Below are positions 15,895 through 22,698 of a stretch of DNA of 31,817 nucleotides, one piece after another. The stretch covers positions 72,363-104,179 of the forward strand of contig DLGQ01000106.1 of assembly GCA_002482775.1 (NCBI GenBank), read 5' to 3'. The notes beneath the pieces are model-generated. The model made no database searches, was not told where the DNA came from, and saw only the letters and a program-made list of their open reading frames with translations. The number at the start of each line of letters is the position of its first letter. Positions within the stretch are counted from its first letter, which is position 1. The translations under genes were made by a program, and so were the position numbers. Origin of the DNA: Flavobacteriales bacterium UBA7690 (GTDB lineage Bacteria > Bacteroidota > Bacteroidia > Flavobacteriales_F > PHOS-HE28).

Positions 15895-16644
15895 ATGGGC
15901 TTCTTCGGTAAACTCTTCGGTTCCAGTGACGCATCGCTCCCCGATGCCGATCTGAGCGTGTTGCGTTGCGATGTGCATTCGCATTTCATACCGGGGATAG
16001 ACGATGGTGCGCAGACCATGGACCAGAGCATGGAGCTGCTGTCCGCCATGGCGGAATTCGGTTACCGCAAAGTGGTGACCACGCCGCACAACATGGCCGA
16101 TGGATACAAGAACACGCCGGAGATCATCCTGGGCGGGTTGGAGCGTGTGCGCGAAGAGTTGAAGCGGCGCGGCATCGCCATCGAGATCGATGCGGCTGCG
16201 GAATACTATCTGGATCACGAATTGGAGCAGAAGGTGGCGGAGCGCAAAGTGCTCACCTTCGGCGACAACTATTTGCTCTTTGAATTACCGTTCATCAGCG
16301 AGCCTGCCGTTCTTCTCAGCGTGATCTTCCAGATGCAGACCGCGGGCTACCGGCCCGTGCTCGCGCATCCCGAGCGCTATGCGTTCTGGTACACCGACCT
16401 CAGCAAGTACGAACGTTTGAAAGAGCGCGGCGTATTGTTCCAATTGAACATGATCGCCCTTTCCGGAGCGTATGGCCCACAGGCCAAACAGATCGCGGAG
16501 AAGTTGATCGACGCCGGTCATTATGAGCTGATCGGCAGCGACTGCCACAGCATGAACCACGTGCAGGCGATGAAGAACACGCTTTCGCGCCCTTATCTGC
16601 ACAAGCTGATCGCGAGCGGAAAGCTGCTCAACACCACGTTGTGA
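15895..16644 (+). CDS. PHP-family tyrosine-protein phosphatase (CpsB/YwqE type)
   Basis: A metal-dependent phosphatase of 249 residues that, in capsule and exopolysaccharide systems, dephosphorylates the tyrosine autokinase controlling chain length. All metal-binding motifs are present: D26-V-H28-S-H30, TTPH (H65), E103 in AAEYYLD, H158 in LAHPERY, and D216-C-H218. The opening MGFFGKLFGS is amphipathic and is common in the Bacteroidota form of the family. No Wzc-like kinase is in the window. Its position next to rmlB and the nucleotide-sugar block supports a role in polysaccharide export control. It ends back to back with the MFS gene; the stop codons form TGATCA. Confidence 0.9.
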   Translation: MGFFGKLFGSSDASLPDADLSVLRCDVHSHFIPGIDDGAQTMDQSMELLSAMAEFGYRKVVTTPHNMADGYKNTPEIILGGLERVREELKRRGIAIEIDAAAEYYLDHELEQKVAERKVLTFGDNYLLFELPFISEPAVLLSVIFQMQTAGYRPVLAHPERYAFWYTDLSKYERLKERGVLFQLNMIALSGAYGPQAKQIAEKLIDAGHYELIGSDCHSMNHVQAMKNTLSRPYLHKLIASGKLLNTTL

Positions 16645-17871
16645 TCACGACTGCTGTTCTCGCGGGAGTAACACGCAGAGCAAGCCGATCAACGGCAGGA
16701 AAGAGCACACCGCGAACACGGTGTTGATGCTCGTGGCATCCGCTAGCGATCCCAGCACTGCGGAGCCGATCCCCGCCATGCCGAACGCGAATCCGAAGAA
16801 GAGTCCGGAGACCAGTCCCACGCGACCGGGGATCAGCAACTGCGCATAGACCAGGATCGCCGAGAACGCTGAAGCCAGCACGAAACCGGCGGTCATGGAA
16901 AGCACGGTGGTCCAGAAGGCGTTCGCGTAAGGCAGCATCAGGGTGAACGGCGCCGCACCGAGGATGGAGATCCAGATGATGGCGCGATACCCCAAGCGGT
17001 CGCCGAGCAAACCACCGGCCAGCGTGCCCACTGCAGCCGCGAAGAGGAATAGGAACAACTGGATCTGCGCCGCCTGAACGGTCACGCCGAACTTGCCGAT
17101 CAGGTAGAACGTGAAGTAGCTCGTCATACTGGCCAGGTAGAACTGCTTGGAGAAGATCAGCAACAACAGGATCGTCACCACACCGATCACTTTCCTACGC
17201 GGAACGGGCGTGCGTACGACAACAGGCTGGCGCGCTTGGCGATGTGTGCGCAAAGCCATCATGCGCAAATACCAACGCCCCACACGCCACAGCACCACCA
17301 TGGCGATCAACGGCACCAGCGAGAACCACGAGATCTTCGTCTGCCCCAACGGAACGATGATCGCCGCCGCCAGCAACGGACCCAACGCCGAACCCGCATT
17401 ACCGCCAAGCTGGAACACCGATTGCGCCAGCGCGCGTTTCCCACCCGAAGCCACGTACGCCATGCGCGAAGCCTCCGGGTGGAAGATGGAAGAACCGATG
17501 CCCACCAGCGCCACCGCGATCAACAACGAGTTGAACGACCCCGCCCATGCCAGCAGCAAGACACCCGCCAACGTGAACAGCATCCCGCCGACCAGCGCGA
17601 ACGGCTGCGGCTTACGATCCGTCCAATGCCCCACCAACGGTTGCAGGATGGACGCCGTGATCTGGAACGCCAATGTGATCAAGCCCACCTCCGAGAACGA
17701 GAGCTGGTACGACTCCTTCACCAGAGGATAGATCGCCGGGATCAGCGACTGGATCGTGTCGTTCAGCAGGTGCGAAAAGGCGATCGCGAAGAGGACCGGG
17801 AAGGCCGTGCGGTCAGCGACGTGCTTGACGGTGTTCTGGGGGACAAGGTCCGGCGACGGTTGCGCTGCCAT
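16645..17871 (-). CDS. MFS transporter, fosmidomycin-resistance (Fsr)-like
   Basis: A 408-residue inner-membrane exporter of the major facilitator superfamily with about 12 hydrophobic helices. The first helix segment, FSHLLNDTIQSLIPAIYPLVK, closely matches the Fsr/YfnB-type proteins; GHWTDRKPQP (the loop 2-3 motif) and GDRLGYR (the loop 8-9 copy) are visible, and a basic central loop (RTHRQARQPVVVRTPVPRRK) separates the two halves. ATG 17871 begins MAAQPSPDL and is preferred; the frame remains open to 18303 but only across the antitoxin gene. The substrate is not known; fosmidomycin export is a family example, not shown here. A TACCTTTG box lies 9 bases upstream. Confidence 0.88.
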   Translation of the reverse strand: MAAQPSPDLVPQNTVKHVADRTAFPVLFAIAFSHLLNDTIQSLIPAIYPLVKESYQLSFSEVGLITLAFQITASILQPLVGHWTDRKPQPFALVGGMLFTLAGVLLLAWAGSFNSLLIAVALVGIGSSIFHPEASRMAYVASGGKRALAQSVFQLGGNAGSALGPLLAAAIIVPLGQTKISWFSLVPLIAMVVLWRVGRWYLRMMALRTHRQARQPVVVRTPVPRRKVIGVVTILLLLIFSKQFYLASMTSYFTFYLIGKFGVTVQAAQIQLFLFLFAAAVGTLAGGLLGDRLGYRAIIWISILGAAPFTLMLPYANAFWTTVLSMTAGFVLASAFSAILVYAQLLIPGRVGLVSGLFFGFAFGMAGIGSAVLGSLADATSINTVFAVCSFLPLIGLLCVLLPREQQS

Positions 17872-17880
17872 GAGGCGGGG

Positions 17881-17888
17881 CAAAGGTA
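17881..17888 (-). promoter_or_regulatory. promoter box of the MFS gene
   Basis: TACCTTTG on the minus strand, nine bases before the ATG at 17871, a full match to TAnnTTTG. It is one of two divergent boxes in this gap. Confidence 0.5.
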
Positions 17889-17928
17889 TTGCGGTAGCTA
17901 GAACCGATGAGGAGGGCCAGGTCCCGAT

Positions 17929-17936
17929 TATCTTTG
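17929..17936 (+). promoter_or_regulatory. promoter box of the toxin-antitoxin operon
   Basis: TATCTTTG, a full match to TAnnTTTG, 16 bases before the antitoxin ATG at 17953. No TTG at the expected distance. Confidence 0.5.
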
Positions 17937-17952
17937 GGTTGAACAACGAGCC

Positions 17953-18237
17953 ATGACCATCCCGCAGCGCAAAGCCCAGTTGAAGAAATTGATCGACTCC
18001 GTGAAGGACCCGGCGGTGTTGGAAAGGGTGGCCAAGGTGCTGGAGAAGCCCAACACCGCACCAGTCCGACAAAGCCTCATTGTGAAACGGGCGTTGAAGG
18101 CAGAGCAGGACATTAAGGCGGGTCGCGTCATTCCTTGGGACCAAGTGAATGACGAAATGGGAGCTTTGATCGACCGTCTCTACACCAAGCCGAAGAAGAC
18201 CGCGAAGCGCGCTGCACGAGCCAAGGCGAACGGATGA
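17953..18237 (+). CDS. antitoxin of a ParE/RelE-type module
   Basis: A 94-residue protein that precedes and overlaps a ParE/RelE-like toxin gene by ATGA, the usual order of a type II toxin-antitoxin pair. The middle contains KAEQDIKAGRVIPWDQVNDE, like the toxin-binding part of addiction-module antitoxins (GRVxPWDxV). The C-terminus is a basic tail (KPKKTAKRAARAKANG), unusual for an antitoxin and possibly used for DNA binding. No standard ribbon-helix-helix is recognised in the N-terminal part. It is expected to neutralise the toxin and repress its own promoter, whose TATCTTTG box is 16 bases upstream. Confidence 0.75.
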   Translation: MTIPQRKAQLKKLIDSVKDPAVLERVAKVLEKPNTAPVRQSLIVKRALKAEQDIKAGRVIPWDQVNDEMGALIDRLYTKPKKTAKRAARAKANG

Positions 18238-18533
18238 ATGTCTTTGTAACGGCCGATGCCCGACGAAGTCTGGCCAGGACCATACGTCTACTCGCCCGGA
18301 CACACTCCAAGACCTATTTGATAAAACTGCGTGACGAGGTGAACGTTGGTGTGATCCGATTGGGACTACATCCTCTTTCCGGCGCCATTGAAACGGAATT
18401 GGAGCACTTGGGTAAAGGCCATCGCCGAGTGATCGTCGGCCCTTTCAAGATCATCTATCGTATCACACCCAAGCAGATCCTTGTCACAGACATCTTCGAC
18501 TCTCGGCGAGATCCGAAGGGGATGAAGGTGTGA
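18234..18533 (+). CDS. ParE/RelE-family toxin
   Basis: A 99-residue basic protein with the ParE/RelE fold pattern: a long N-terminal helix, then LGLHPLSGA, and the C-terminal strands HRRVIVGPFKIIYRI and ILVTDIFDSRRDPKGM. The GxFKIIYRI...VxDIFDSRRDP ending is characteristic of the plasmid-stabilisation branch. Members inhibit either gyrase (ParE) or ribosome-bound mRNA (RelE); which applies cannot be told. It starts inside the antitoxin stop (ATGA), so the pair is co-translated. It lies beside an AT-rich lipoprotein gene, which may belong to the same acquired segment. Confidence 0.85.
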   Translation: MNVFVTADARRSLARTIRLLARTHSKTYLIKLRDEVNVGVIRLGLHPLSGAIETELEHLGKGHRRVIVGPFKIIYRITPKQILVTDIFDSRRDPKGMKV

Positions 18534-18590
18534 GCACTTCGTGTGCAAGACCCTTGATACTTCCGGTCCATACAATACTCGTGAGCCATC

Positions 18591-19160
18591 GTGGATAAGA
18601 GACCTCAAAGAGCTTTTGACCCGAAGTGGTTGTTGTTCCCATTGTTGATCACCGCATGCGGGCCAACGGAGATCGACCGATTGGTTTGTTGTGGTATTGG
18701 GCCTGCGGACCACCAGTCTATCTTGTTCCTGATGGAGTCTGGTCATGTACCGGCATTGATCGACAGCGCATCCCTAAGAAGCATCTTGCTCCCAGCGGAG
18801 TTCGACCATGCATTCGATCCTTTATCGAGCAAGGCAAATGCAGGATCCGATCTGGCTTGGGCTCGTCTTATGAAATATGGTCACATAGATGTGCTATACG
18901 ACACACTTGGTTTCACCGCAGAGTTGATCTTGATAGATAGTCTGTCATGTTGGGACCGTGACTATCGTTTCCAGCTTCGTACATATGATGACAGCCATGA
19001 AGTCATCGATACCCTCACATATGCGATGTGGTCCTCTTGCTTGAAGAGATGGTGTTCTGGAATAGCTTATGAGAACCTGCTTGTAGATCGGCAATGGCAC
19101 GACAGCATCACCGAGCGGTTCAGTATTTCCGTTGAGGGAAGATTTTCCAAGATCGAATAG
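18591..19160 (+). CDS. putative lipoprotein of unknown function
   Basis: A 189-residue protein beginning at a GTG with a short lipoprotein signal: a charged start, WLLFPLLITA, then Cys at residue 23 (LLITAC). I recognise no family. Four Cys pairs or near-pairs in the mature part (VCCG, SCWDRD, SSCLKRWCS) may form disulphides, as in periplasmic proteins. Base composition is clearly more AT-rich than the surrounding genes (28 of 60 G+C at 18841-18900), suggesting recent arrival. It converges with fabD with a 4-base gap. The start is uncertain because of the GTG codon, but the signal sequence right after it supports it. Confidence 0.65.
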   Translation: MDKRPQRAFDPKWLLFPLLITACGPTEIDRLVCCGIGPADHQSILFLMESGHVPALIDSASLRSILLPAEFDHAFDPLSSKANAGSDLAWARLMKYGHIDVLYDTLGFTAELILIDSLSCWDRDYRFQLRTYDDSHEVIDTLTYAMWSSCLKRWCSGIAYENLLVDRQWHDSITERFSISVEGRFSKIE

Positions 19161-19164
19161 CGGC

Positions 19165-20040
19165 TTACGCCGCCGCCGTCTCCACCTCTTTGCTCACCTT
19201 CTTGAACAAGCCTTGCAGCACGTTGCCTGGTCCTACTTCGATCACCTTGGTGGCACCGGCGGCCAGCATGTTCTGCATGGTCTGTGTCCAACGCACGGGC
19301 GCGGTGAGCTGCGCGATCAGGTTCGCTTTGATGCGGGCCGGGTCGGTGTGCGGGCGGGCATCCACGTTCTGGTAGATGGCGCAACGCGGGTTCACGATCG
19401 GCGTGAATTCGATCGCCGTGGCCAGTTCGGCGCGGGCGGGTTCCATCAAGGGGCTGTGGAAGGCACCACCCACTTGCAGGAGCAGCGCGCGTTTCGCACC
19501 AGCGGCTTTCAGTGCTTCACACGCGGCGGTCACACCTTCCACGCTTCCGCTGATCACGAGCTGGCCGGGGCAGTTGTAGTTCGCGGGCACCACCACACCG
19601 GGGATCGTCTTGCACACCTCTTCCACCTTGGCATCTTCCAAGCCGAGGATAGCGGCCATGGTGCCGGGTTGTAGTTCGCAGGCTTTCTGCATGGCGTTCG
19701 CGCGAGCGGCCACCAGCTTCAAGCCATCGCTGAACTCCATGGCACCAGCGGCCACTAATGCGCTGAACTCACCTAGTGAATGCCCGGCCACCATCGCGGG
19801 TTTGAAGGCATCGCCCATCACCTTCGCCTTCACCACGCTGTGCAGGAAGATGGCCGGCTGTGTCACCTTGGTCTGCTTCAGGTCCTCCTCGGTGCCCTTG
19901 AACATGATGTCCGTAAGGTTGAAGCCGAGGATGTCGTTGGCATGTTCGAACCAGATGCGCGCGTTGTTATCGGCATCGTAAAGTTCCTTGCCCATGCCGG
20001 GGAACTGGCTGCCTTGTCCGGGGAATACGTAGGCGGTCAT
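19165..20040 (-). CDS. fabD: malonyl-CoA:ACP transacylase
   Basis: Transfers malonyl from CoA to acyl carrier protein, the entry step of fatty acid synthesis in the cytoplasm. The 291 residues show FPGQGSQFPGM (6-16), the nucleophile S88 in AGHSLGEFSAL, and H195 in VGGAFHSPLM, with the usual (V)EVGPGNVLQGL end. The length is slightly short of the usual 300-310 but nothing essential is missing. The ATG at 20040 begins MTAYVFPGQG, the normal start. Other fab genes are not adjacent. A TAGGTTTG box and the GTCGAC palindromic repeat lie upstream. Confidence 0.96.
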   Translation of the reverse strand: MTAYVFPGQGSQFPGMGKELYDADNNARIWFEHANDILGFNLTDIMFKGTEEDLKQTKVTQPAIFLHSVVKAKVMGDAFKPAMVAGHSLGEFSALVAAGAMEFSDGLKLVAARANAMQKACELQPGTMAAILGLEDAKVEEVCKTIPGVVVPANYNCPGQLVISGSVEGVTAACEALKAAGAKRALLLQVGGAFHSPLMEPARAELATAIEFTPIVNPRCAIYQNVDARPHTDPARIKANLIAQLTAPVRWTQTMQNMLAAGATKVIEVGPGNVLQGLFKKVSKEVETAAA

Positions 20041-20077
20041 TGTTAGGATCTGTAGGGTAGGCGTTGGTCGGTTCGCA

Positions 20078-20085
20078 CAAACCTA
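20078..20085 (-). promoter_or_regulatory. promoter box of fabD
   Basis: TAGGTTTG on the minus strand, 37 bases before the fabD ATG. It matches TAnnTTTG. The palindromic repeat at 20098-20122 overlaps the region where the -33 element should lie. Confidence 0.4.
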
Positions 20086-20097
20086 TCGGAACGCATC

Positions 20098-20122
20098 TGT
20101 AGCGTCGACACACCGGGTCGAC
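20098..20122. repeat. intergenic copy of the GTCGAC palindromic repeat
   Basis: The core TGTAGC followed by GTCGACACACCGGGTCGAC, one base different from the two copies inside uxs (7050 and 7170). The change makes one mismatch in the 8-base arms. It sits between the convergent-to-promoter end of the BI-1 gene and the fabD promoter. Confidence 0.8.
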
Positions 20123-20145
20123 CTTCGGTGCGTTCTAGATCAGGA

Positions 20146-20877
20146 TCAATCGCGGCGCCCACCGAAAAGGCGCAGCAGCATCAGGAACAAGTTGATGAAA
20201 TCGAGGTACAGCGTGAGGGCACCCATCAACGCCATTTTCTGCGCGGTCTCGGTGCCGGTGGCCACTTGTTCGCCCATGCGCTTCAGTTTCTGCACGTCAT
20301 ACGCGGTAAGACCGGTGAAGACCACCACGCCGATGATGCTCACGATGTAGCTCATGGTATCGCTCTTCAAGAACATGTTCACCAGTGAGGCGATCACGAT
20401 GCCGATGAGGCCGATCATGAGGATGCTCCCGAGTTTGGTGAGGTCCGTCTTGGTGGTGTATCCGGCCACGGCCATGGTACCGAACACAGCTGCCGTGATG
20501 AAGAACACGTTCGCGATCGAACCCATGGTGTAGATCAGGAAGATGTAGCTCAAACTGATCCCCATCACGCACGAGAACAGAAGGAACACGGCCAGCATCA
20601 CGGTTGCGCTCATCCGGTTCACCAAGCCGCTCATCACCAGCACCAGGCCGAGCGGGGCCAACATCACCACCCACCCGAGGATGGTATTGCTGCCGGTCTC
20701 GAAGTTGATCAGGTACTGCAACTTGGTCATGTCGTTGCCGAACCACCACGCCATCACGCCGCTGATCACCAGCGCCATGGTCATGTAGCTGAACACGTTC
20801 GCCAAGAACGTGCGGACGCTTGAAACTTCGCCCGTGCCGATGAAGGTCGAGTTCTGTTGAAAGGTGTTGTTCTCCAT
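20146..20877 (-). CDS. Bax inhibitor-1 / YccA-YbhL family membrane protein
   Basis: A 243-residue inner-membrane protein with about seven hydrophobic helices. VFSYMTMALVISGVMAWW opens the membrane part; later segments LSYIFLIYTMGSIANVFFITAAVFGTMA and FTGLTAYDVQKLKRM match the BI-1 signature (the family's TAYDTQ-like motif near the end of helix 6). Bacterial homologues are pH-sensitive calcium-leak channels (BsYetJ) or modulators of FtsH (YccA); the function here is inferred from family only. The start ATG 20877 precedes a soluble 25-residue N-terminus. It appears monocistronic, with a TATCTTCG box 19 bases upstream. Confidence 0.9.
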   Translation of the reverse strand: MENNTFQQNSTFIGTGEVSSVRTFLANVFSYMTMALVISGVMAWWFGNDMTKLQYLINFETGSNTILGWVVMLAPLGLVLVMSGLVNRMSATVMLAVFLLFSCVMGISLSYIFLIYTMGSIANVFFITAAVFGTMAVAGYTTKTDLTKLGSILMIGLIGIVIASLVNMFLKSDTMSYIVSIIGVVVFTGLTAYDVQKLKRMGEQVATGTETAQKMALMGALTLYLDFINLFLMLLRLFGGRRD

Positions 20878-20896
20878 TTCGAGTTGGTAAGTGGTA

Positions 20897-20904
20897 CGAA
20901 GATA
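20897..20904 (-). promoter_or_regulatory. promoter box of the BI-1 gene
   Basis: TATCTTCG on the minus strand, 19 bases before the ATG at 20877. The same octamer occurs at 4446-4453. Confidence 0.45.
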
Positions 20905-21049
20905 GAACGCTGATGACGCTGGTTACTATGATGAACGCTGATCGGAACGAGTGGGACAACGTTCAGATCCAGACACGGCGGAACGACCCCTTTTGTCCTA
21001 TCCGTATTCATCCGCGCTTATCAGCGCGTTTTCAGCGGTATCAGCGTTC
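20905..21049. repeat. cluster of short GAACGCTGAT repeats
   Basis: GAACGCTGAT occurs at 20905-20914 and 20933-20942, and its reverse complement ATCAGCGTTC at 21040-21049. Between them, at 21013-21028, is a perfect six-base stem (CGCGCT, loop TATC, AGCGCG). The cluster fills most of the gap between folE and the BI-1 gene. Confidence 0.6.
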
Positions 21050-21055
21050 CATCCC

Positions 21056-21721
21056 TTAGTGCAACCGCGAGCTGATCAGCTTGATGAACTCCTCCCGAGA
21101 GCGTTGATCGCTGAGGAAGATGCCGGTGAAGGCACTGGTGGTGGTGACGCTGTTCTGTTTCTGCACGCCGCGCATGCGCATGCACAGGTGGTCGCATTCC
21201 ATCACCACGGCAACGCCCAACGGCTTCAGGGTGTCGTGTATGCAATCGCGGATCTCGTTGGTGAGGCGCTCCTGCACCTGGAGGCGGCGTGCGAAGGCAT
21301 CCACCACGCGGGGGATCTTGCTCAGGCCCACGATGCGGCCGTTGGGTATGTAGGCCACGTGCACTTTTCCGAAGAAGGGCAACATGTGGTGTTCGCACAT
21401 GCTGTACACCTCGATATCCTTCACCAGCACCATCTGGCTGTAGTCTTCGGTGAACATCGCGCTCTTCAGGATGCTTGCCGGGTCGATGTCGTAGCCGTGC
21501 GTGAGGTACTGCAACGCTTTGGCAACGCGCTCGGGGGTCTTTTGCAATCCTTCACGCTTCGGGTCTTCCCCCACGGCGCTAAGGATATCGGCGTAGTGGT
21601 CGCCGATGCGCTTCACCAGCTTCTGGTCGTACTGGTCTATGCGCTCGTAGCCTTCGCCATGCGGATTGCGCTCGATGCCTTTGGCACCGCCTTGTGCTTT
21701 GGGTGCCTTCTTACTCGCCAT
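21056..21721 (-). CDS. folE: GTP cyclohydrolase I
   Basis: Converts GTP to 7,8-dihydroneopterin triphosphate, the first pterin step for folate, queuosine and biopterin. The 221 residues contain the zinc ligands C109 and H112 in YSMCEHHMLPF and C180 in CDHLCMRMRGV, with IPNGRIVGLSKIPR between them. The first 20 residues are a Lys/Ala-rich extension. The ATG lies inside the last codons of the upstream PTPS/QueD gene (11-base overlap), so the two are co-translated and act one after the other: the PTPS-type enzyme uses the FolE product. Downstream lies the GAACGCTGAT repeat cluster. Confidence 0.96.
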   Translation of the reverse strand: MASKKAPKAQGGAKGIERNPHGEGYERIDQYDQKLVKRIGDHYADILSAVGEDPKREGLQKTPERVAKALQYLTHGYDIDPASILKSAMFTEDYSQMVLVKDIEVYSMCEHHMLPFFGKVHVAYIPNGRIVGLSKIPRVVDAFARRLQVQERLTNEIRDCIHDTLKPLGVAVVMECDHLCMRMRGVQKQNSVTTTSAFTGIFLSDQRSREEFIKLISSRLH

Positions 21722-22130
21722 AGTATTCCACGTGATTGTTCTCTGTCTCTTGCAGCTTCACGCAGAACAACCGCCCGCCCAATTCGTTCACCGGTGCTTC
21801 CAATTCTTTCCAGATCGCGATGGCGAGGTTCTCGGTGCTGCTGTAGATCCCCTTCATGAAATCCACGTCGAGGTCGATGTTCTTGTGGTCCAATTTATCC
21901 ACCACGCGCGCCTTCATGATCTTCCCAAGGTCAGAGAGGTCGATCACGAAGCCGGTCTCGGTGCTGGGTATGCCTTTCACCGTGACCCACAGGTCGTAGT
22001 TGTGCCCGTGCCAGTTGGGGTTGGAGCATTTGCCGAACGTGGCGTAGTTCTTCTCTGCGGACCAATCCGGTCGGCTCAGTTTGTGCGCGGCGCTGAAACG
22101 TTCGCGGCGCGTGATGTGTACGGTGGGCAT
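21711..22130 (-). CDS. queD: 6-pyruvoyl/6-carboxy-tetrahydropterin synthase family protein
   Basis: A zinc enzyme of 139 residues that acts on dihydroneopterin triphosphate. The zinc ligands are H16 in FSAAHKL and H41/H43 in HGHNY; C35 in FGKCSNPN is the catalytic Cys; D81-H82 and E130 complete the site. The FGKCSNPNWHGHNY form resembles PTPS-I more than typical QueD, so the product may be 6-pyruvoyltetrahydropterin or 6-carboxy-tetrahydropterin (queuosine precursor); sequence alone does not decide. The start is ATG 22130; a TTG start at 22199 would read through the promoter box. Overlap with folE (11 bases) gives a two-gene pterin operon. Confidence 0.9.
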   Translation of the reverse strand: MPTVHITRRERFSAAHKLSRPDWSAEKNYATFGKCSNPNWHGHNYDLWVTVKGIPSTETGFVIDLSDLGKIMKARVVDKLDHKNIDLDVDFMKGIYSSTENLAIAIWKELEAPVNELGGRLFCVKLQETENNHVEYYGE

Positions 22131-22150
22131 AGGGCCTTGGTAAGAGGGCG

Positions 22151-22158
22151 CAAAGGTA
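22151..22158 (-). promoter_or_regulatory. promoter box of the queD-folE operon
   Basis: TACCTTTG on the minus strand, 20 bases before the ATG at 22130, a full match to TAnnTTTG. The heptamer array at 22172-22203 lies where a -33 element is expected. Confidence 0.5.
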
Positions 22159-22171
22159 GGGTGGGTGCAGT

Positions 22172-22203
22172 TGGCCAGTGGGCAAGCGGCGAGCGGCAAG
22201 TGG
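22172..22203 (+). repeat. YGGCNAG heptamer array, left
   Basis: Imperfect units TGGCCAG, TGGGCAAG, CGGCGAG, CGGCAAG and a final TGG. The same heptamer, on the other strand, lies at 22664-22685, after the four-helix-bundle gene. Confidence 0.6.
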
Positions 22204-22276
22204 GTGCTTCGGGCGATGTCAGCGGTAGGGTGTGACCTCGCACCTAGCCCAACGTCCGCAATGGAAACACATCGCC

Positions 22277-22645
22277 ATGGCAGGTTTTCGGGATATGATC
22301 GTGTACCAGAAGGCGTTCGAACTTGCGGTCCGGATCTTCAAACTGACCAAGACTTTTCCCAAGGAAGAGCTCTTTGGCCTCACCTCTCAAGTGCGTAACA
22401 GTTCACGCTCCACCTGCGCCAACTTTGGGGAAGCATACCGACGACGCCGGTATAAAGCGCACTTGGTGGCAAAGCTGACCGACTCGGACGCGGAGAATAC
22501 CGAAACGCAAGTTCATCTGGACATGGCCGTCCCTTGCGAATACGCAACTCAAGAGCAGGTTGCTCCGCTTATCGCGCTCAGCGAAGAGGTAGGCCTTATG
22601 CTGAACCACTTGATCGAGAACCCGGAAAAGCTCCTGTTGAAGTGA
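22277..22645 (+). CDS. four-helix-bundle protein (23S rRNA IVP / S23 family)
   Basis: A 122-residue all-alpha protein of the family first seen inside 23S rRNA intervening sequences. The opening MAGFRDMIVYQKAFELAVRI and TKTFPKEELFGLTSQVRNSSRSTCANFGEAYRRRRYKAH are the classic signature. ATG 22277 gives this usual start; an earlier start at 22232 is not needed. Function is poorly known; related Avd proteins bind nucleic acid in retroelements. Here it stands alone between the divergent queD and hldD genes, flanked on both sides by YGGCNAG heptamer arrays in opposite orientation, which makes it look like an inserted cassette. Confidence 0.9.
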   Translation: MAGFRDMIVYQKAFELAVRIFKLTKTFPKEELFGLTSQVRNSSRSTCANFGEAYRRRRYKAHLVAKLTDSDAENTETQVHLDMAVPCEYATQEQVAPLIALSEEVGLMLNHLIENPEKLLLK

Positions 22646-22663
22646 CGAGCCTCGGTGACCGAA

Positions 22664-22685
22664 CTAGCCACTCGCCAACTCGCCG
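22664..22685 (-). repeat. YGGCNAG heptamer array, right, inverted
   Basis: On the minus strand the units are CGGCGAG, T, TGGCGAG and TGGCTAG. They end one base before the hldD promoter box (22687). Confidence 0.6.
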
Positions 22686-22686
22686 C

Positions 22687-22694
22687 TACTTTTG
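22687..22694 (+). promoter_or_regulatory. promoter box of hldD
   Basis: TACTTTTG, a full match to TAnnTTTG, only four bases (CGCC) before the ATG at 22699. The mRNA would start at or within a few bases of the start codon. Confidence 0.55.
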
Positions 22695-22698
22695 CGCC

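Noticed and set aside
17872..18303. In-frame upstream extension of the MFS gene
   Set aside because: It covers the antitoxin gene on the other strand and has no membrane or family features; a promoter box sits just before ATG 17871.
20951..21859. 302-codon plus-strand open frame
   Set aside because: Shadow of folE and queD, which are clearly identified on the other strand.
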